Source of the DNA: Aquificaceae bacterium
Lineage (GTDB): Bacteria; Aquificota; Aquificia; Aquificales; Aquificaceae
Reading direction: 5' to 3'
Length of the DNA stretch: 9,600 bases
Assembly (NCBI GenBank): GCA_027049085.1
Contig: JALTVH010000267.1
Location: 1 to 9,600, forward strand
Positions within the stretch are counted from its first letter, which is position 1. The number at the start of each line of letters is the position of its first letter. Positions 5,835 through 9,600 of the stretch are shown here, in pieces. A model generated the notes under the pieces. That model saw only the letters and a program-made list of their open reading frames with translations, had not been told where the DNA came from and searched no databases. The position numbers and the translations under genes were made by a program.

Positions 5835-6664
5835 TTTCCAAACAGCCCTGAGAGAATTCTGTTCCAGAAACCACGCTTGGGCTTAATGAGGTCCATGTCC
5901 ATTTTGGTGAGAATATTATACACGTCGTCGGTGAGACCGCTGTCAAAAGGATCCTGATCAATGATCTTCCTTATGAGAGTCTTACGGTAGCGAATGCTCC
6001 CCAGATAGCTTATCCTCGCCCTCGTGTACTTCTCAGCCAGGATCCTCACGCTCTCATATACCTTGATGCCTTCCCTATCACCTTCCACTTTGTTAACAAC
6101 GAGGTAAAAGTCCTCTACACCACTTTCCCTGTTGATGATCTTGATAAGAGCATAGGCGTCTGCCACAGCTGTCGGCTCCGGTGTGGTCAGGATAATTGGA
6201 AAGTCAGAGGAGGAAACAACAGTTAAGGTGTCATCGTGGATACCCGGCGGTGTGTCAAAAATAACATAGTCATAGTTGTCTTCCGCAAGTTCCTGGAGTC
6301 TTCTGACAAGATTGAGGACCTGATCTCTGGGGAGTTTGGCAAGCTCAGAGATCCCGTTACCACTGGATATGAAGGATAGGTTATCCCTTACCTTGACGAT
6401 GATATCATCAAAGGTTGCATCACCGTAAAAGAAGTGTGTGAGGTTCTTCTGGGGTGTGAGGCCGAGCATGAGGTGTACGTTGCTAAGTCCAAAGTCCGCA
6501 TCAATAATCAAAACGCTGTTCCCACTGTCAGCAAGACACCTTCCGATGTTGATTGAAAGAAGAGTTTTACCTACACCACCCTTTCCGCTGGCAATAGCAA
6601 CGTAACGGGTTCCCTCCGAACCCTCCCTATGCCTGAGATGAATTGCCTGCTGATTTAAGCTCAT
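5831..6664 (-). CDS. flhG: Flagellar number regulator FlhG (FleN/YlxH), MinD-like ATPase
   Basis: A 277-residue MinD/ParA-type ATPase that limits flagellar number and stimulates the GTPase of FlhF. Visible motifs are the deviant Walker A SGKGGVGKT (26-34), switch I DADFGLSN (55-62) and switch II DTPPGI (137-142). The C-terminal tail RGFWNRILSGLFGK (264-277) looks like the amphipathic membrane-targeting helix of MinD-type proteins. The N-terminus holds QQAIHLR (5-11), a variant of the DQAxxLR motif by which FlhG activates FlhF. That motif argues for the ATG at 6664 even though the gene then overlaps flhF by 38 nt. A strong GAGGAG 4 nt upstream agrees. It sits directly downstream of its partner flhF. 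Confidence 0.93.
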   Translation of the reverse strand: MSLNQQAIHLRHREGSEGTRYVAIASGKGGVGKTLLSINIGRCLADSGNSVLIIDADFGLSNVHLMLGLTPQKNLTHFFYGDATFDDIIVKVRDNLSFISSGNGISELAKLPRDQVLNLVRRLQELAEDNYDYVIFDTPPGIHDDTLTVVSSSDFPIILTTPEPTAVADAYALIKIINRESGVEDFYLVVNKVEGDREGIKVYESVRILAEKYTRARISYLGSIRYRKTLIRKIIDQDPFDSGLTDDVYNILTKMDMDLIKPKRGFWNRILSGLFGK

Positions 6665-7772
6665 GTCTCTCCTCTATGATCAATTTTGCCAGATAATCAT
6701 GACTTGCCATAACAATGTCATCGGGAACTGTCTGACCCGTTGTAAAGCAAAGAATAGGGAGCTTTGTCCTGTAGGCAACGTTGATGATGTTACCTGGATG
6801 GGAAGTCTCATCAAGCTTTGAAAATATAAGTCCCCGAAGAGGAAACATGCCGAACTGCATTATGACCTCGTACATGACCAGCTCGGAGAGATTGGCGCTG
6901 ATGGTCAGATAGATGTGAGTTTCAAGGCTTTCAAGGAAAAGCTTGAGTTCGTTTAGCCTCAGGCGATCATGCTGGCTCCTGCCTGCAGTGTCCACCAGAA
7001 CGACATCCCTTCCATCCATCTCGCGCATGCTTTTTACAAAACGGTCAGGAGTATCCGCCACTCTGAAGGGGATCTCCATAACGCTAACAAAGGCTTTAAG
7101 CTGCTCAACAGCACCTACTCTAAAGCTATCAAGGGTAATTACGCCAACACTTTTTCCTGACCTCTTGAGAAGGTAGCAAAGTTTGGCAAGGGTCGTTGTC
7201 TTTCCAACTCCGGTCGGTCCAAGAAGAACAACATTCCTCGGAGGCGACTCAAGAAAGTTACTGCCTTCAATTGAGACGCTACCTGAAAGACTTTCTATAA
7301 TTGAATCATGAGGTTCTTCCTTAAAATCAAGCTTTCCAAGCTCAATATCGTAACCACAGGCGTCCTCAACTATCTTCTTGGCTATATCCTTCCTGACTCC
7401 CCTATAAATCATCCTCTCTAAAACTCTCTGAGCCCTCATGGAAAACTGCTGTGTTTCCCCCGCAACGGTTTCTTCGGTCTCACCCTTTTCCCTTACCGAT
7501 TTGACCACCTCGTTGAGAGTGCTCTTCAGTCTCTCAAGCTCTTCATAAACTTTAATTTTCTCTTCAAACTCTTTTTGAAATTCGCTTTCACCTTCCTTTT
7601 CAGGTATCCCAACTGTTATTTCAAGGAGAGTGTCCGTAAAGAAGGGGAAAAATCTGTACTTTTTCCTTTTTATCACCCTTGAGGAAAGCACTATCGCATT
7701 GTCACCGTATGACCTTTTGAGCTCTTCAACCGCCTCCTGTAGAGAACCAACTACTATCTTTTCAGTCCTCAT
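6627..7772 (-). CDS. flhF: Flagellar placement SRP-type GTPase FlhF
   Basis: A 381-residue GTPase of the SRP/FtsY/FlhF group that recruits early flagellar parts such as FliF to the cell pole. It has a variable basic/charged N-terminal B domain (about 1-110, with a Glu/Lys-rich helical stretch at 58-98), a helical N domain (about 111-175) and the NG GTPase domain. GTP motifs are G1 GPTGVGKTT (185-193), the family element DSFRVGA (215-221), G3 DTAGR (261-265), G4 SKLDE (318-322) and the closing loop TTGQTVPDD (344-352). The ATG at 7772 is chosen over the TTG at 7775 because AGGA at 7780-7783 is 7 nt from the ATG but only 4 from the TTG. It overlaps the flhA end by 11 nt and the flhG start by 38 nt. 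Confidence 0.94.
   Translation of the reverse strand: MRTEKIVVGSLQEAVEELKRSYGDNAIVLSSRVIKRKKYRFFPFFTDTLLEITVGIPEKEGESEFQKEFEEKIKVYEELERLKSTLNEVVKSVREKGETEETVAGETQQFSMRAQRVLERMIYRGVRKDIAKKIVEDACGYDIELGKLDFKEEPHDSIIESLSGSVSIEGSNFLESPPRNVVLLGPTGVGKTTTLAKLCYLLKRSGKSVGVITLDSFRVGAVEQLKAFVSVMEIPFRVADTPDRFVKSMREMDGRDVVLVDTAGRSQHDRLRLNELKLFLESLETHIYLTISANLSELVMYEVIMQFGMFPLRGLIFSKLDETSHPGNIINVAYRTKLPILCFTTGQTVPDDIVMASHDYLAKLIIEERHELKSAGNSSQA
6669..6674 (-). promoter_or_regulatory. Ribosome binding site deciding the flhG start
   Basis: GAGGAG read on the minus strand, 4 nt before the ATG at 6664 and inside flhF. It supports a long 38-nt overlap start that keeps the N-terminal FlhF-activating motif. Confidence 0.7.
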
Positions 7773-9600
7773 CAACTAATCCTAATATCTTCATATTCAA
7801 TTGTTTTTCAAGTTCATTATAGGATAAAACAGCAACCTGAGGAAGATAGGGCTCAAGGGCTTTTCTTATATATCTCCTGAGATTTCCAGAAGTCAGGAGT
7901 ACTGGTGACGCCTGAAACTGAACAAATTTTTCAACCTCCTTTGATATCTTTGGTGAAATTTTATTGAGAACTATATCTATAAACTCGTCTTCTTTGCCTT
8001 CGTTGATCAGGTGAATGAGTTTTGCTTCAGCTTTAGGTGATAGGGCTATAGCGTAAAGCGTTCCGTTAGTAAGGTAAAGTCTTGTTATTCTCTTTGAAAG
8101 GTTCTGGCGGACGAACTCGGTAAGGACATCGGGATCCTTGGTCTGCTCAATGTAATCTGCCAAAGTCTCAAGGATAGTCAAAAGGTCGTTGACGGGAATG
8201 CCTTCTCTCAAAAGGTTCTGAAGGACCCTATGAATAACACTGATAGGAACCTGCTCGGGAACAATGTCATTAACGACTTTGGGATACTTTTTGGAAAGCC
8301 TGTCAATCAGCTCTATTACCTCATTTCTTCCCAGAAGTTCATGAAGGTTCTTCTTGATAACCTCAGAAAGGTGGGTAATGATCGCAGTACTTATATCAAC
8401 GACCATATAACCCTTTCTCTGCGCCTCTTCCTTCACCTCTTCTGTAACCCAGTAAGCCTTGAGGCCAAAAGCTGGATCCTTGGTTTCCACACCTTCAACT
8501 CCTCCCCTTGCCGTACCAAGGTCAACAGCCAAGTAGTACCCAGGCATGATCTCATACCTGTCCGCCTCTATTCCTTTAATAAGTATCTGGTACTCATTGG
8601 GTTGAAGCTTGAGGTTGTCCCTTATGTGTACGAGAGGCACTATAACACCGTATTCCTGGGCTATCTGTTTCCTCATTGTCCTTATTCTCTGAGGTATATC
8701 ACCTCCTTGGGACTCGTCAACGTAGGGTATCAGACCGTAGCCAACTTCCATGGTTATGGCATCAGGTTGGGGAAGCAATTCTTCCTCGCCCTCTTCTCTT
8801 TTCCTCTGCTCCTCCCTCTTCTGCTCCTCAACCATCTTCTCAAGCTCTTTTATCTGCTTTTCCTTTAGGTTTCTGTTCATCACAAAATAAAGACCGCCGA
8901 GGATGCCAGACATTAAGAAAAAAGGAAGAATGGGAAGACCCGGAATCAGGCCAATAAAGAGGAGAAGGGCCGAGGAAAAAAGTAATACCCGGGGTTCCTT
9001 TGAAAATTCCTCAGCTATAACATTGCCGATCTCCTCACCCGAAGAGCTCTTTGTCGTAATTATTCCCGCAGCAGTTGAGAGTATAAGGGCAGGGATCTGG
9101 GCGGCAAGGCCCTCACCTACGGTCAGCAAAGTGTAAGTGTTAAGAGCATCCATAAAGTCCATACCCTTAAAGACAAGCCCTACAATGAGACCACCTACAA
9201 GACTGAGGAAGAGGATCAGGAGCGCTGCTATGGCGTCTCCCCTTATGAATTTGCTGGCACCGTCCATGGCCCCGTAAAAAGAGGCTTCCCTCTCAAGCTG
9301 AGCCCTCTTTTGCTTTGCTTCTTCTTCATTTATCAGCCCTGCGTTAAGATCAGCGTCTATGCTCATCTGTTTTCCGGGCATAGCATCAAGGGTGAATCTC
9401 GCCGCAACTTCGGAGATCCTCTCTGCACCTCTCGTAACAACGATGAAGTTGATAACGATAAAGATCAGGAATACAATTACCCCCACCACTACCTCGCCAC
9501 CAACAACGAATTTTCCAAAACCCTCAATGATGTGACCCGCGGCATCAGTTCCTTCATGGCCGTATAGTAAGATTCGCCGCGCCGCAGCAATGTTCAGAGA
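7762..9600 (-). CDS. flhA: Flagellar type III export gate protein FlhA (5' end outside window)
   Basis: 612 residues are visible; the reading frame is open to the window edge, so the GTG at 9489 is an internal valine codon and roughly 75-85 N-terminal residues are missing compared with the usual FlhA length of about 690. FlhA is the integral membrane core of the flagellar export gate, coupling proton flow to secretion and docking substrate-chaperone complexes. The edge-side stretch RRILLYGHEGTDAAG and the FHIPEP signature ARFTLDAMPGKQMSIDAD (about visible residues 67-84) are diagnostic. Membrane segments lie near visible residues 37-55, 121-145, 152-182, 204-220 and 224-241. A very charged linker (243-275) leads to the cytoplasmic export-platform domain, which is complete to the stop. 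It is the first visible gene of the operon continuing with flhF, flhG and fliA. Confidence 0.96.
   Translation of the reverse strand, partial: SLNIAAARRILLYGHEGTDAAGHIIEGFGKFVVGGEVVVGVIVFLIFIVINFIVVTRGAERISEVAARFTLDAMPGKQMSIDADLNAGLINEEEAKQKRAQLEREASFYGAMDGASKFIRGDAIAALLILFLSLVGGLIVGLVFKGMDFMDALNTYTLLTVGEGLAAQIPALILSTAAGIITTKSSSGEEIGNVIAEEFSKEPRVLLFSSALLLFIGLIPGLPILPFFLMSGILGGLYFVMNRNLKEKQIKELEKMVEEQKREEQRKREEGEEELLPQPDAITMEVGYGLIPYVDESQGGDIPQRIRTMRKQIAQEYGVIVPLVHIRDNLKLQPNEYQILIKGIEADRYEIMPGYYLAVDLGTARGGVEGVETKDPAFGLKAYWVTEEVKEEAQRKGYMVVDISTAIITHLSEVIKKNLHELLGRNEVIELIDRLSKKYPKVVNDIVPEQVPISVIHRVLQNLLREGIPVNDLLTILETLADYIEQTKDPDVLTEFVRQNLSKRITRLYLTNGTLYAIALSPKAEAKLIHLINEGKEDEFIDIVLNKISPKISKEVEKFVQFQASPVLLTSGNLRRYIRKALEPYLPQVAVLSYNELEKQLNMKILGLVDED
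7780..7783 (-). promoter_or_regulatory. Ribosome binding site of flhF
   Basis: AGGA read on the minus strand inside the last codons of flhA, 7 nt before the ATG at 7772. It favours this ATG over the adjacent TTG codon. Confidence 0.5.

Noticed and set aside
8230..8868. A 212-codon open frame on the plus strand inside flhA
   Set aside because: It is antisense to a certain flhA gene, has a composition unlike real proteins of this window, and shows no motif or ribosome binding site; it is a by-product of flhA codon use.
9487..9489. GTG at 9489 as the start of flhA
   Set aside because: The upstream frame to the window edge encodes conserved FlhA sequence (YGHEGTDAAG), so this codon is internal.

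Overview
The window looks like chromosomal DNA of a motile, thermophile-like bacterium, most plausibly an Aquificales relative. This is an inference from three things: Lys/Glu/Arg-rich proteins, extreme gene packing (coding on almost every base), and the pairing of housekeeping genes with a flhA-flhF-flhG-fliA block. No species can be named from sequence alone. No RNA gene, CRISPR array, insertion sequence or prophage was seen, and no stretch without a gene exceeds about 12 bases.

Layout. (1) Bases 1-2030, plus strand: the 3' end of phoU, overlapping by 4 nt an NtrY-type membrane histidine kinase. (2) Bases 1997-3485, minus strand: a three-gene operon read mobB, then a triple zinc-ribbon protein, then an unrecognised cysteine-free 163-residue protein. 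Each junction is a 4-nt stop/start overlap. (3) Bases 3498-5143, plus strand: a tyrosine recombinase of Xer/integrase type, overlapping by 4 nt the tRNA m1G37 methyltransferase gene trmD. (4) Bases 5127-9600, minus strand: a flagellar operon flhA (5' end outside the window), flhF, flhG, fliA, with every junction overlapping.

The flagellar genes form one functional set. FlhA is the export-gate membrane protein. FlhF is the SRP-type GTPase that places the flagellum. FlhG is its MinD-like partner. FliA is the sigma-28 factor for late flagellar and chemotaxis genes. The mobB operon points to molybdenum-cofactor enzymes elsewhere in the genome; its two downstream genes are the least explained part of the window and the best lead for something new. 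The recombinase shows no phage context and is translationally linked to an essential tRNA gene, which suits a resident Xer-like enzyme better than a mobile integrase.

Operon organisation is unusually tight. The two convergent gene pairs overlap at their 3' ends by 34 and 17 bp, leaving no room for ordinary intergenic terminators. The only divergent pair (mobB and the recombinase) is separated by 12 bp, and neither gene has a visible Shine-Dalgarno sequence, whereas several genes inside the operons have good ones.
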